A DNA stretch of 64,000 nt. It comes from Flavobacteriaceae bacterium NBU2977 (GTDB lineage: Bacteria; Bacteroidota; Bacteroidia; Flavobacteriales; Flavobacteriaceae). The notes beneath the pieces were generated by a model, which was given only the letters and a program-made list of their open reading frames with translations, had not been told where the DNA came from and did not search any database. Position 1 is the first letter of the stretch. The number at the start of each line of letters is the position of its first letter. The stretch spans positions 868,001 through 932,000 of the forward strand of contig JAIOUW010000001.1 in the NCBI GenBank assembly GCA_019931105.1, in the 5' to 3' direction. Position numbers and translations under genes: made by a program. Of the stretch, positions 7,486 through 17,151 are shown piece by piece.

Positions 7486-10400
7486 TTATTGCTTGAAATA
7501 TTGTAGTTCAAAAACTGATTTTAAATAATTGTCGAGAGTGTTCAGTGCGTCCATTTCGGTCTGTATGGCATCCCGTATAATTTGCGTGAACGCGGCGTAG
7601 TCCACCGCACCTTCTTTGTATGCCAGCAATGCACCTTTGCGCTGTTCCTCGGCGAGTGGCAAGGCTTTGCCCCTATAAAATTGCCAAGATGCCTTCCATT
7701 TCTGATAGGACTGTACGGCTTGCTGATATTCGGATTGCATTCGGCGTTGGGTAAAATCCGCATTCGCCTTTGCAATTTCGCTGTCAATTTTAGCGGCTTT
7801 GGCCTGACTACGCTGTGTGCCTGAAAATAATGGGACGGAAATGCCTGCTTGATAGGTGTAAAATCCGCTATTGCCATCGACCTGTTGAAGTCCACCTTGT
7901 AGGTTCAACTTCGGTAGCAAATCGGTACGGGCTTCATTATAGTTCGCTTCGGCTTCGTCGATGCGCCTTTGCGAAAGTTTCAATTCTGGATGATTTTCTA
8001 TACTTGTAGGTATTTCCAAAACGGATATTTCACTTTCGTTCAGTATGTCGGGAACCGTGTAATACGTTTCTGAGACCAACCAAAGATTGAGCTTTTGCAG
8101 GGCTATGAAATAATCACTTTCTGCCTGTTGCAATTTATTGTTGATTTGCAAGGCTTGATTTGTGGCCGAAGAATATTCCAATCTTGAAATGGCTTCTACC
8201 TCAAAGTTGAGTTCGATGGCCTTTTCAAACTGTAAATAAATGGAATCCAGTTCACGGTACAGTTCATATTTCTGTCGCTGTTGGTATGCCAGCGACCACG
8301 CCTTTTTTACTTCCTGTTCCACTTGCAGTTCGGAAAGGTCAAGAGCAGTTTCGGCCAATGTGATACGATGTTTTTGTAAACGCTTCTTTGCACCGATTCC
8401 GAACAGATTGATGTTCTGCTGCCCTACACCAACCAATGTATAGACACCCTGACCCACTCTTACTTCCTCACCGCCCGTGAAAACTTGGGTCTTGCCAAGG
8501 TCATAAGCCGTGCCTTTAAGGGCGTTCTGTTTTTGGATTTCCAACTGTTTTGTTTTCAAAAGCGGATAGTTTTTCTTCGAGATTTCCACTGCCTGTTCCA
8601 ATGAGATAACCGGTAGTGAGTCTTTCGGTCGGACTTGTTGGGCTTTCACCAAATTGGACGTAAACAATAGACAGACTACTGCCGTAGCGGTAACGAATTT
8701 TGGATTGGGTTTTTTCTTCCGTTCTGAACGTTTCTCTACCCATTGATAAAAAATGGGAAGGATAAAGAGCGTCAAGAGCGTGGAAGTAATCAATCCACCG
8801 ATTACCACGGTTGCCAAGGGTCGTTGCACTTCTGCCCCTGCAGAAGCTGAAATCGCCATAGGAAGAAATCCTAAAATATCGGTAAATGCCGTCAACATAA
8901 TGGGGCGCACTCTGCGTTTTGTTCCCTCAACAATGCGGTCTTTCAAGTTGGTTACACCTTCTTCCTTTAGTTCGTTCAGACCGCTAATCATTACCAGTCC
9001 GTTCAATACTGCGACCCCAAAGAGCACGATAAAGCCGACCCCTGCGGAAATACTAAAGGGCATATCCCTGAGCCATAGGGCAAAAATACCGCCTATGGTC
9101 GCCATAGGGATAGCCACGTAAATCATTAAGGTCTGCGGAAAGGATTTTAATGCAAAATAAATCAAAATGAAAATCAACAATAAAGCAATCGGGACGACGA
9201 CCTGTAATCGCTCACTTGCCCTTTCGAGATTTTCAAATGCACCGCCATACCGAATAAAATAGCCGGGTGGTAAATCAAGATTTGCATCCAGTTTGTCCTT
9301 AATCTCTTTAACCAAGGATTCCACATCACGTCCACGTACATTTACACCTACATAGGTTCTGCGGTTGGTATTGTCGCGACTTATCTGCATCGGTCCTGGT
9401 GTGTACTCGATATTTGCCAATTCTTGAAGTGGAATTTGGGAACCGTTCGGTAAATCGATAAACAGATTCCTTATATCGTTGATGTCGGTTCGGTTTTGCT
9501 CGTTGAGCCTAACGACCAAATCGAAACGCTTTTCGCCTTCAAAGATGACACCTGCATATCCGCCTGCAAAGGCGGATTGCACCATCATATTCAGTTGGTC
9601 AATACTGACCCCGTATTGTGCCAGTTTATTGCGATTGTACTTTATCGTCATCTGGGGCAGTCCCGAAGTTGCTTCCGCCCTCATATCACCTATGCCTTCG
9701 GTCCCCGCAATGATTTTAGTAATCTCGTTAGCTTTTGCAGCAAGAACATCGATATCCTCACCATAAATTTTAATAGCAACATCTTCACGGATGCCTTCCA
9801 AAAGTTCATTGAACCTCATTTCGATGGGTTGGGTAAACTCAAAATTAACGCCCGGGATAATGCTTACCGCTTCCTTCATCTTGTCGATAAGCTCATCCTT
9901 AGATTCAGCGGACACCCAATCGTCCTTTGGGTTCAGTATGACAAACACATCGGCAAAGTCCATTGGCATTGGGTCCGTGGGTACTTCGGCCACCCCGATA
10001 CGGCTTACTATTTTATCCACTTCGGGAAATTCCGCCTTTATAATACGCTCGACTTTGGTAGTGGTCTCTATGGTTTCGCTGAGCGAACTTCCAGGCTTAA
10101 GTATGGCGTGAAATGCAATATCACCTTCATCTAGTTGAGGAATGAATTCGCCACCCATTTTGGAAAATACAAATACAGCTATTGCGAATGTTGCAACTGC
10201 AATACCCACGACCCACTTTCCTTTTTTTAAAGCTCGTAATAAAAGAGGTTTATACTTTCTTTGCACCCAAAATACAAAACGGTCGCCCCACGATTTCTTT
10301 TCTGTCTTGGGTGGTTTTAAAAATATTGCGGACATCATTGGTACATAGGTTAGGCAAAGAAACATAGCACCTATCATAGCAAATATGAATGTAAGCGCCA

Positions 10401-11829
10401 TTGGTTGAAACATTTTGCCCTCAATACCTTCCAACGCCAGTATGGGCAAGAACACAATTAGAATTATCAATTGCCCAAAGAAGGCAGCGTTCATCATCTT
10501 TTTTGATGCATTTGCGGCTATATCATCACGTTTTTCCTTGTTTAAAGACTTCTTTTTTAAGATGTAGCTTCCCATTAAGAATACGCTGGCTTCCACGATT
10601 ATTACCGCCCCATCTACGATAATGCCAAAATCGATAGCACCTAAGCTCATCAGGTTCGCCCATACGTCAAAAACGTTCATAAGAATAAATGCGAACAATA
10701 GGGACAGCGGAATAGTGGAAGCTACAATCAACCCACCACGCCAGTTACCCAAGAGGAAGACCAAGACGAAAATTACGATGAGTGCGCCTTCCAAGAGATT
10801 GTTTCGTACCGTTCCCGTGGTTTCGCTTATTAACTTGCTTCTATCCAATAAAGGCTGTATGACAACCCCTTCCGGTAGGGACTTCTGTATTTCGGCCATT
10901 CGCTCTTTTACACGGACAATGACATCGTTTGAATTTGCCCCTTTGAGCATCATAACCAACCCACCAACGACCTCGCCTTCGCCATCCTGTGTCAAAGCCC
11001 CATATCGAACAGCTGAACCATACCGTACATCGGCAACATCGCTTACGGTAATGGGCAAACCATTTTCATTTTTAATGACTATTTTTTTAATATCATCAAG
11101 GCTTCGCACTAAACCTTCGCCACGGATGAAGTTGGCTTGATGGTTTTTCTCAATGTACGCACCACCCGTATTTTTGTTATTTGTTTCCAATGCCTTAAAA
11201 ACATCCGTAATCGTTAGTCCGATTGCCCTTAATTCGTTAGGGTCAACGGCGACCTCATATTGCTTTATTTTTCCGCCGATGGCATTAATTTCCACAACGC
11301 CAGGTACCATTGCCATTTGCCGTTGCACAATCCAATCTTGCATTGTACGCAAATCGGATAAGGAATATTTATCTTGAAAATTAGGTTCGACTTTTAGGGT
11401 GTATTGATAGACTTCGCCTAAGCCTGTGGTAATTGGACCGATAGAAGGTTGACCAAACCCTTCAGGAATCTGTTCACGTACTTCGGTCAGTTTTTCGGAA
11501 ACAAGCTGACGGGGTAAGTAAGTTCCCATATCGTCATCGAAAACGATGGTAACCACGGAAAGTCCAAAACGCGAAACCGAGCGAATTTCCTTTACATTGG
11601 GCAAATTACTCATCGCAACTTCTACTGGATAGGTTACGAATTGCTCGATATCCTCTGTGCCCAGATTGGGCGATTGTGTGATGACTTGTACCTGATTATT
11701 GGTAACATCCGGCACAGCATCAATGGGAACTTGGGTCATACTATAAATACCGGCACCAATTAGAGCCAATGTAAGCAGACCGATAATGAATTTGTTATTG
11801 ATTGAAAACTCAATGATTCTGTTAATCAT
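7486..11829 (-). CDS. czcA: CzcA-type RND metal pump fused to a TolC-type outer membrane channel
   Basis: 1447 residues. Residues 1 to about 1030 are a heavy-metal RND transporter. The N-terminus is IIEFSINNKFIIGLL, and the proton-relay helix has FGIIVDGAVIIVEAS. The periplasmic part has QPIEMRFNELLEGIREDVA, which resembles the Zn/Co/Ni branch rather than CusA. About residues 1065-1447 form a TolC domain (SLPVISLEQAVEISKKNYP onwards). Between them lies a basic stretch RKKKPNPK and a hydrophobic segment FVTATAVVCLLFTSNLVKA followed by QQ, which looks like an internal Sec signal peptide. Inner-membrane pump and outer-membrane channel fusions are known in Bacteroidota. First gene of the Zn/Cd/Co operon; no stop or frameshift separates the two parts. 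Confidence 0.92.
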   Translation of the reverse strand: MINRIIEFSINNKFIIGLLTLALIGAGIYSMTQVPIDAVPDVTNNQVQVITQSPNLGTEDIEQFVTYPVEVAMSNLPNVKEIRSVSRFGLSVVTIVFDDDMGTYLPRQLVSEKLTEVREQIPEGFGQPSIGPITTGLGEVYQYTLKVEPNFQDKYSLSDLRTMQDWIVQRQMAMVPGVVEINAIGGKIKQYEVAVDPNELRAIGLTITDVFKALETNNKNTGGAYIEKNHQANFIRGEGLVRSLDDIKKIVIKNENGLPITVSDVADVRYGSAVRYGALTQDGEGEVVGGLVMMLKGANSNDVIVRVKERMAEIQKSLPEGVVIQPLLDRSKLISETTGTVRNNLLEGALIVIFVLVFLLGNWRGGLIVASTIPLSLLFAFILMNVFDVWANLMSLGAIDFGIIVDGAVIIVEASVFLMGSYILKKKSLNKEKRDDIAANASKKMMNAAFFGQLIILIVFLPILALEGIEGKMFQPMALTFIFAMIGAMFLCLTYVPMMSAIFLKPPKTEKKSWGDRFVFWVQRKYKPLLLRALKKGKWVVGIAVATFAIAVFVFSKMGGEFIPQLDEGDIAFHAILKPGSSLSETIETTTKVERIIKAEFPEVDKIVSRIGVAEVPTDPMPMDFADVFVILNPKDDWVSAESKDELIDKMKEAVSIIPGVNFEFTQPIEMRFNELLEGIREDVAIKIYGEDIDVLAAKANEITKIIAGTEGIGDMRAEATSGLPQMTIKYNRNKLAQYGVSIDQLNMMVQSAFAGGYAGVIFEGEKRFDLVVRLNEQNRTDINDIRNLFIDLPNGSQIPLQELANIEYTPGPMQISRDNTNRRTYVGVNVRGRDVESLVKEIKDKLDANLDLPPGYFIRYGGAFENLERASERLQVVVPIALLLIFILIYFALKSFPQTLMIYVAIPMATIGGIFALWLRDMPFSISAGVGFIVLFGVAVLNGLVMISGLNELKEEGVTNLKDRIVEGTKRRVRPIMLTAFTDILGFLPMAISASAGAEVQRPLATVVIGGLITSTLLTLFILPIFYQWVEKRSERKKKPNPKFVTATAVVCLLFTSNLVKAQQVRPKDSLPVISLEQAVEISKKNYPLLKTKQLEIQKQNALKGTAYDLGKTQVFTGGEEVRVGQGVYTLVGVGQQNINLFGIGAKKRLQKHRITLAETALDLSELQVEQEVKKAWSLAYQQRQKYELYRELDSIYLQFEKAIELNFEVEAISRLEYSSATNQALQINNKLQQAESDYFIALQKLNLWLVSETYYTVPDILNESEISVLEIPTSIENHPELKLSQRRIDEAEANYNEARTDLLPKLNLQGGLQQVDGNSGFYTYQAGISVPLFSGTQRSQAKAAKIDSEIAKANADFTQRRMQSEYQQAVQSYQKWKASWQFYRGKALPLAEEQRKGALLAYKEGAVDYAAFTQIIRDAIQTEMDALNTLDNYLKSVFELQYFKQ

Positions 11830-11956
11830 AGATAAAGAGGGTATTAATTCAGTTTATATTTGCATTGAACACATTGAATACAATACAACGCGCAGTATTG
11901 ATATATCCAAATTTGGATATATCAAAACAGGATATAGCTATCCCATCAAAACTGAA
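11830..11956 (-). promoter_or_regulatory. Promoter/operator region of the first metal operon
   Basis: 127-base AT-rich gap in front of the RND-TolC fusion. It contains a perfect 28-bp palindrome (11898-11925; arms TTGATATATCCAAA / TTTGGATATATCAA) and a weaker pair GGATA-N4-TATCC at 11930-11943. The palindrome has no T-run on the minus strand, so it is more likely an operator than a terminator of the upstream DUF6660 gene. A Fur-family regulator is encoded in the operon itself. Confidence 0.5.
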
Positions 11957-12265
11957 TTATGCCCGAGGGGGCTGAAAAAGGGAAAGGGGTATGTCTTTGC
12001 CCAAGCTATCAAAGTGGGCAAAGTTATCTTGTGGAATTACTGGCTGTAGTGGCTCAAAAGGCACAATACCAAAGTCTATACTGTGACAGTGGCAACATTG
12101 ACACTCACAGAAAGGCGAGCACAATTCGCAGCCTTGGTCGTGTTCGCCATCAAAATCAACTACAAACACTACTTGGGAATCATCTTTTGTTTCCGCAGTA
12201 TCGCTACAAGGCACTAAGTTTAGTGCCAGAAAGTAAATTGATAGTATGAATGCAAAATATTTCAA
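11957..12265 (-). CDS. DUF6660-like small Cys/His-rich exported protein
   Basis: Small protein with the hydrophobic start KYFAFILSIYFLALNLVPCSD and a metal-ligand-rich part CELCSPFCECQCCHCHS, followed by a Pro-rich tail. It fits the DUF6660 family that accompanies copper-efflux genes in Flavobacteriia; a periplasmic metal-binding role is plausible but unproven. The only in-frame ATG (12334) lies inside the preceding gene and puts 23 poorly fitting residues before the signal. A TTG at 12265 gives a normal signal peptide and is chosen here. A TATCTTTG box (12270-12277) sits directly upstream, so the mRNA could be nearly leaderless from its own promoter. Last gene of the copper block. Confidence 0.7.
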   Translation of the reverse strand: MKYFAFILSIYFLALNLVPCSDTAETKDDSQVVFVVDFDGEHDQGCELCSPFCECQCCHCHSIDFGIVPFEPLQPVIPQDNFAHFDSLGKDIPLSLFQPPRA

Positions 12266-12269
12266 GTTA

Positions 12270-12277
12270 CAAAGATA
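12270..12277 (-). promoter_or_regulatory. Possible -7 box TATCTTTG before DUF6660 gene
   Basis: Matches the Bacteroidota -7 consensus TAnnTTTG. A TTG upstream is at an unfavourable distance (14 bases instead of about 19), so support is modest. Confidence 0.35.
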
Positions 12278-12317
12278 AAAATATTTTCGTGCAACTGTGT
12301 TGCAAAGATGAGTTACA

Positions 12318-14090
12318 CTATTGAATCGAATCAATTACACTTCCACAAGTTAACATCTGTTCCCCATAATATGGGTTGTTAATCTCTTTATCCTTACTTA
12401 TCCAGAATGCCCCTCTGTTATTATTTGCCATTGGACATTTTTGAATATATACCTTCGGGTTTAAGCCTTGTATAGTCTTTACAATCGGTACGAAATTTTG
12501 GTTCAATACAACAAAATGACTACGCTGATTTTCAATGTCAACACTTTCAGCAATTGACAACAACATCTTTTTGATTTTGGAAATATGAGCTTGTTCCATT
12601 TTACCCAAACCTGAATCAGAAAGAGACTTTAATTCTTCCAAGGTGTTTTTTGAGAAAGTTGAAACCTTTTGAGAATCACTAGCTACAAAGGCGTCTTTCA
12701 TTTTAAGATATGGTTTCAAAACAGATTGAAACGCAATTTGGAATGTCTTTGGTAATTTCATTTGCATTGTTGAACTACCATTGGTTTCATTACCTGTATT
12801 CTGCGTTCCTAAATGCCCTTCGTGACCCGTCATAGTTTTGCCGCCTGATTTGTTCATCATTGACTTCTTACCTTGCAACTGCGCTGCTGCATCTACCGTG
12901 AATGTTCCATTGGTTACTATCTCATCACCCTCTTGTAATCCAGAAGCAACCATAAATATGTCGCCAACTCTATTGCCGAGTGTTACTTCCTGCATTTCAA
13001 AAACTGGTTCATTGGGATTGGTCTTTATATAAACCAATGAGCGTTCACCTGTCCACAACACAGCACTCGCTGGAATGCGAAGTTGAGCCTCTGAACCATT
13101 TGATTTGCTTTTGATTTTACCTGTGACAAACATTCCTGGCTTAAAAAGTCCTTTGTTATTTTTCAAATTAGCACGCACTACTACTGTCCTAGTCTGGGTA
13201 TTCAAAACAGGGTCTATAAAGGAAACCGTAGCATCAAATACTTCATTTTGATAGGCGTTGGTAGTAACCTTGATTTTTTGTCCTTTTTTAAATTCAGAAA
13301 TCTGATTTTCATAGGCATCAAATTCCGCCCAGACGGAATTTAAATTGCTAACTTTTACAATCGGTTGCCCTTGTTTTACATAGTCGCCTTCAGAAGCCAT
13401 TTTTTCAGATACTGTGCCGCTAACGGTAGCGTATATAGGAAAGTTTTCTCTAACTTTTCCAGATTCCTCTATACTATTGATTTGGCTTTCTGAAAGCTTC
13501 CAAAGTTTAAGCTTGTTGCGTACCGCTTTGTATAATTCTGGTTGAGATGCTTTAAGCGAAGCTGCGGTAATCAATTCTTGTTGAGCCGCTACCAAATTTG
13601 GTGCATAAATAGTGGCAAGCAATTGTCCTTTTCTTACTTCCTGACCTTCAAAGTTGACATTGAGACGTTCAATCCTGCCGTCAAAATAACTAGCTTGAAT
13701 CGCGTTTTCTTCCTCATTCATTTTAATTTTTCCTGAAAGGGAAATCATATTCTCGTTGTCCGCAGATGTATTGCCTACAATAGTGGTTTGAATGTTTGCC
13801 AAAGCCATTGCATTTTTCGTCATCTTTATTTCGTTCATCGCAAGACCATCAGCACTAGATTCAGCTGGAATTAAATCCATACCACAAATGGGGCAATCCC
13901 CAGGTTCTGGTTGCATAATTTGTGGATGCATAGAACACGTCCACATCTGTTCAGCATTTTCGCCTGAATGGTCGTGCGTTTCGGTCATATCCGTCTCATC
14001 TTTTTCGATAGAACCACCACTAAAAATGAGCCACCCACCGAGCAGTCCTAAAAGAGCTGCGATACTGATGTATAAAATGTTTTTATTCAT
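12318..14090 (-). CDS. cusB: CusB-like RND adaptor with heavy-metal-binding and DUF3347 domains
   Basis: 590 residues. A signal anchor (ILYISIAALLGLLGGWLIF) is followed by a short metal-binding module WTCSMHPQIM...CPICGMDL (about residues 49-77). The membrane-fusion core comes next (NAIQASYFDGRIERLNVNF, then PIYATVSGTVSEKMASEGDY). The C-terminal 130 residues form a DUF3347 domain ending in KCPMANN...FWISKDKEINNPYYG...MLTCG. The Met/Cys/His pattern suits Cu(I)/Ag(I). The adaptor links CusA to TolC and passes periplasmic metal to the pump. It follows the copA gene in the same transcript. The terminal motif is nearly repeated in the free DUF3347 protein at 17152-17712. Confidence 0.9.
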   Translation of the reverse strand: MNKNILYISIAALLGLLGGWLIFSGGSIEKDETDMTETHDHSGENAEQMWTCSMHPQIMQPEPGDCPICGMDLIPAESSADGLAMNEIKMTKNAMALANIQTTIVGNTSADNENMISLSGKIKMNEEENAIQASYFDGRIERLNVNFEGQEVRKGQLLATIYAPNLVAAQQELITAASLKASQPELYKAVRNKLKLWKLSESQINSIEESGKVRENFPIYATVSGTVSEKMASEGDYVKQGQPIVKVSNLNSVWAEFDAYENQISEFKKGQKIKVTTNAYQNEVFDATVSFIDPVLNTQTRTVVVRANLKNNKGLFKPGMFVTGKIKSKSNGSEAQLRIPASAVLWTGERSLVYIKTNPNEPVFEMQEVTLGNRVGDIFMVASGLQEGDEIVTNGTFTVDAAAQLQGKKSMMNKSGGKTMTGHEGHLGTQNTGNETNGSSTMQMKLPKTFQIAFQSVLKPYLKMKDAFVASDSQKVSTFSKNTLEELKSLSDSGLGKMEQAHISKIKKMLLSIAESVDIENQRSHFVVLNQNFVPIVKTIQGLNPKVYIQKCPMANNNRGAFWISKDKEINNPYYGEQMLTCGSVIDSIQ

Positions 14091-14115
14091 AACTTTTCAA
14101 TTTTAATTAACTTTT

Positions 14116-16617
14116 CTAATCAATTTTCTTGGAACGTAACCTCAAAGCATTTACTATTACAGATACGGAACTAAAACTCATTGCCAAAGCTGCAATCATC
14201 GGCGACAGCAGAATTCCAAAAAATGGGTAGAGCAAGCCAGCTGCTATCGGTATGCCCAGTGTATTATAAATGAGTGCAAAAAACAGATTTTGTTTTATGT
14301 TCTTCATAACAACATCGCTTAGATTGCGAGCTTTTACAATTCCGTGTAAGTCGCCTTTTACTAATGTGAGAGCAGCACTTTCAATGGCTACGTCTGTTCC
14401 TGTTCCCATTGCTATGCCCACATCACTTTTTGCTAATGCAGGAGCATCATTGATACCATCACCAGCCATTGCCACTACCTTTCCATTTTTCTGAAGTTTT
14501 TCAACTTCTTGTAATTTATTTTCTGGTAGCATTCCTGCTTTAAAATCTGCAAGGTTCAGTTCCTTTGCCACCGCTTGGGCGGTATCGTGATTATCGCCAG
14601 TAAGCATTATGACATCAATGTTTTTGTCCTGTAGTGCTTTGATAGCTTTCGCGCTTGTTTTCTTGATTTTATCGCCTACAACAACATATCCAGCTACTTT
14701 TCCATCAATAGCCATATAGGAGACCGTTTTGCCCTGCTCTTGAAAGGTTTTTGCTTCACTTTCCATAGCATCTGAAAGTTTCGCATTTGCGACTTCCATC
14801 ATTTTGGCATTGCCCAGAGACACTTCTTTTCCATTAACGTTTCCTTCAACACCTTTACCAGTAACGGCATTGAAACCGTTAGCTTTTAGAAATTCCATTT
14901 GCTGTTCTTTCCCATACTTAATAGTTGCTTCCGCAAGGGGGTGTTCACTTTGGCTGTTTAATGACACTATGTATTGTAGTACTTCGTTTTCGGTAAAGCC
15001 ATTATCAAAAGACCCAACTTTTTCGACCGTAGGTTTTCCCTCTGTGATTGTTCCAGTCTTGTCAACAATGAGCGTATCTACCTTATCCATTTTTTCGAGA
15101 GCTTCCGCATTTTTGATAAGCACACCATTCTGCGCACCTTTCCCAACGCCTACCATAACAGACATTGGTGTGGCTAATCCCAAAGCACAAGGGCAAGCGA
15201 TTATTAATACGGCAATGGCATTGACCAAAGCATAGACATAGGCTGGTTCTGGTCCCCAAATCGCCCAGACTGCAAATGTTATCAAGGCAATTATTACCAC
15301 AACTGGCACGAAATATCCCGAAACCTTATCAGCCAAATTCTGGATTGGTGCGCGGCTACGACTAGCATCATTCACCATATGGATAATTTGGGATAATAGC
15401 GTGTCCGAACCAACCTTTTCAGCTTTCATTAAAAAGGACTGATTACCATTGATTGTTCCACTACTGACTTTATCTTCTACAGTTTTATTTACGGGAAGAG
15501 GTTCGCCTGTAATCATCGATTCATCAATAGAAGTTTCCCCTTCGGTTACAACACCGTCAACAGGAATCTTATCGCCTGGTTTTACTCTTAGAATGTCACC
15601 CAACTCAATCTCGTCGATACTAACTTCTTTTTCTTCACCATCCACTATTTTAATAGCTTTATTAGGTGCTAACTTCAATAGTTCTTTTACAGCAGAATTG
15701 GTCTTACTATGAGCACGAGCTTCGAGCAGTTGACCCAATAGGACTAAAGTGAGAATTACCGTAGCAGCTTCAAAATAGACGTGAACAGTACCTGCTTCGG
15801 TCTTAAATTGGTCTGGGAAAAAATCAGGCACGAGCATTCCGAATACACTGAATAACCAAGCAACACCAGCACCGATACCAATGAGGGTAAACATATTGAG
15901 GTTCCACGTTTTTATACTGCGATACGCACGCTCAAAGAACATCCAAGTGGCGTAAAACACCACAGGTATGGAAAGCACAAACTGAATCCAGTTCCAATAC
16001 TTCATTTCCAATATATCATATAATGGATTGTTGGTCAGCATTTCGGACATTGCAATTATGAAAATGGGTAATGTAAATGCGACCGCTATCCAGAATTTTT
16101 TGAGCAGTTTTATATAGGTCTTTTCCTCTGCGGACAGGTCGGGTTCCATAGGTACTAAATCCATCCCACAAATTGGACAGCTTCCCGGTTCGCCCTTGAC
16201 GATTTCGGGATGCATCGGGCAAGTGTATTGCGTATTAGAAGCAGTCGATAGATTCATTTCTTCAACCAAATCCATTCCGCAGACTGGACAATCACCTGAT
16301 TTGTCATAAGTTTTATCCCCCTCGCAATGCATAGGGCAATAGAACGTTCCCGTTCCTTTACCTTTAGGCTTTTCTTTCTCTTTAGCTGACGAGTGATGAT
16401 GTTCGCCCAGTTTATGAATACTGTATGTATCACCATCGAATTTTAAGGCTTCCTGAAATTTCTCGATGGGAATATGTGATTCCATCTCAATGGTAGCTTC
16501 CCCTTTTTCAAGATTGACAACTACCTTAATTACCCCTTCTATATTAGAAAGTGTATTTTCCACGTGGGTTCTGCAACCATTGCAGGTCATTCCGTGTATG
16601 TGATAGGTGTGTTTCAT
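14116..16617 (-). CDS. copA: Copper-exporting P1B-type ATPase with three N-terminal metal-binding modules
   Basis: 833 residues. The HMA domain at the front has [13 protein letters not shown] (CxxC at 12-15). Two heavy-metal-binding modules of the CPMH...CPxCGMDL type follow at about 91-120 and 129-155. The core has CPC at 475-477, the phosphorylated Asp of DKTGT at 519, and [20 protein letters not shown]. The late helices carry [12 protein letters not shown] and [15 protein letters not shown], the YN and MxxSS signatures of Cu(I)-specific P1B-1 ATPases. It moves Cu(I)/Ag(I) from cytoplasm to periplasm, where the CusAB-TolC pump can take over. A possible hairpin precedes its start (16635-16692). 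Confidence 0.95.
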   Translation of the reverse strand: MKHTYHIHGMTCNGCRTHVENTLSNIEGVIKVVVNLEKGEATIEMESHIPIEKFQEALKFDGDTYSIHKLGEHHHSSAKEKEKPKGKGTGTFYCPMHCEGDKTYDKSGDCPVCGMDLVEEMNLSTASNTQYTCPMHPEIVKGEPGSCPICGMDLVPMEPDLSAEEKTYIKLLKKFWIAVAFTLPIFIIAMSEMLTNNPLYDILEMKYWNWIQFVLSIPVVFYATWMFFERAYRSIKTWNLNMFTLIGIGAGVAWLFSVFGMLVPDFFPDQFKTEAGTVHVYFEAATVILTLVLLGQLLEARAHSKTNSAVKELLKLAPNKAIKIVDGEEKEVSIDEIELGDILRVKPGDKIPVDGVVTEGETSIDESMITGEPLPVNKTVEDKVSSGTINGNQSFLMKAEKVGSDTLLSQIIHMVNDASRSRAPIQNLADKVSGYFVPVVVIIALITFAVWAIWGPEPAYVYALVNAIAVLIIACPCALGLATPMSVMVGVGKGAQNGVLIKNAEALEKMDKVDTLIVDKTGTITEGKPTVEKVGSFDNGFTENEVLQYIVSLNSQSEHPLAEATIKYGKEQQMEFLKANGFNAVTGKGVEGNVNGKEVSLGNAKMMEVANAKLSDAMESEAKTFQEQGKTVSYMAIDGKVAGYVVVGDKIKKTSAKAIKALQDKNIDVIMLTGDNHDTAQAVAKELNLADFKAGMLPENKLQEVEKLQKNGKVVAMAGDGINDAPALAKSDVGIAMGTGTDVAIESAALTLVKGDLHGIVKARNLSDVVMKNIKQNLFFALIYNTLGIPIAAGLLYPFFGILLSPMIAALAMSFSSVSVIVNALRLRSKKID

Positions 16618-16634
16618 TTAAATTCATATTTGTG

Positions 16635-16692
16635 CCTGACAAGGGAAGGGGATGCTATTAACCATCAACCAAAATTCCCTTCCCACATCAGG
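16635..16692 (-). other. Hairpin between the haem-binding gene and copA
   Basis: CCTGA (16635-16639) pairs with TCAGG (16688-16692). After a 3-by-3 internal loop, GGGAAGGG (16643-16650) pairs with CCCTTCCC (16677-16684), with a 26-base loop. It fills most of the 78-base gap. It could be a processing or mRNA-stability element that sets different levels of the two halves of the operon. There is no T-run, so simple termination is less likely. Confidence 0.45.
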
Positions 16693-16695
16693 ACT

Positions 16696-17151
16696 TTATT
16701 CTAATTCATCCTTCAAAAGATTCATATAATCGATTAACTCTGTTTTATTATCGTTTGAAAGAATTGCGTCTTTATGTACTAAGGTGTACGAACCCAAGGG
16801 CATTTCATTTTCCTCAATCTGACTTATGATTGACCTTAGCTTACTTTTCTTTCGTCTGTTAGAATAGTTGCCCCATTCATTAAAATTGAATTCATCTTTA
16901 CCTTCGTTTATATGATATTGTAAATACCAAGCTATTGGTTGTACTTTATTATACCACGGATAACTTGTATTGTTGCTATGACAATCATAACAGGAAGTGC
17001 TGACCGTTTTCATTACCGATTCAGGTACTTTGTTTGCAATCATAAAATCGGTTTCAGGAACAGTATCACTCTGATTGCGTTCGGTAGGGATGAATTGAAT
17101 ACCCACCAATACAATCCCTAGAATCCACGCTATGATTTTAACTACTTTCAA
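16696..17151 (-). CDS. Small exported haem-binding-domain protein
   Basis: 151 residues. One N-terminal hydrophobic segment (VVKIIAWILGIVLVGIQF) acts as signal or anchor. It is followed by a single c-type haem motif CYDCH at about residue 58, within SCYDCHSNNTSYPWYNKVQP, the typical sequence of the haem-binding domain family widespread in Bacteroidota. It probably attaches one haem c in the periplasm. In a copper-resistance block it may help handle copper redox state (inference). It starts directly after the stop of the DUF3347 gene, so the two are surely co-transcribed. Confidence 0.82.
   Translation of the reverse strand: MKVVKIIAWILGIVLVGIQFIPTERNQSDTVPETDFMIANKVPESVMKTVSTSCYDCHSNNTSYPWYNKVQPIAWYLQYHINEGKDEFNFNEWGNYSNRRKKSKLRSIISQIEENEMPLGSYTLVHKDAILSNDNKTELIDYMNLLKDELE

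Noticed and set aside
9496-10134. 212-codon plus-strand ORF inside the RND-TolC fusion gene
   Set aside because: Antisense shadow of a strongly conserved pump gene; it has no motif of its own.
11786-12249. Plus-strand ORFs of 87 and 96 codons around the first operon's promoter
   Set aside because: They are antisense to the DUF6660 gene and cross the 28-bp palindrome; the composition is not protein-like.
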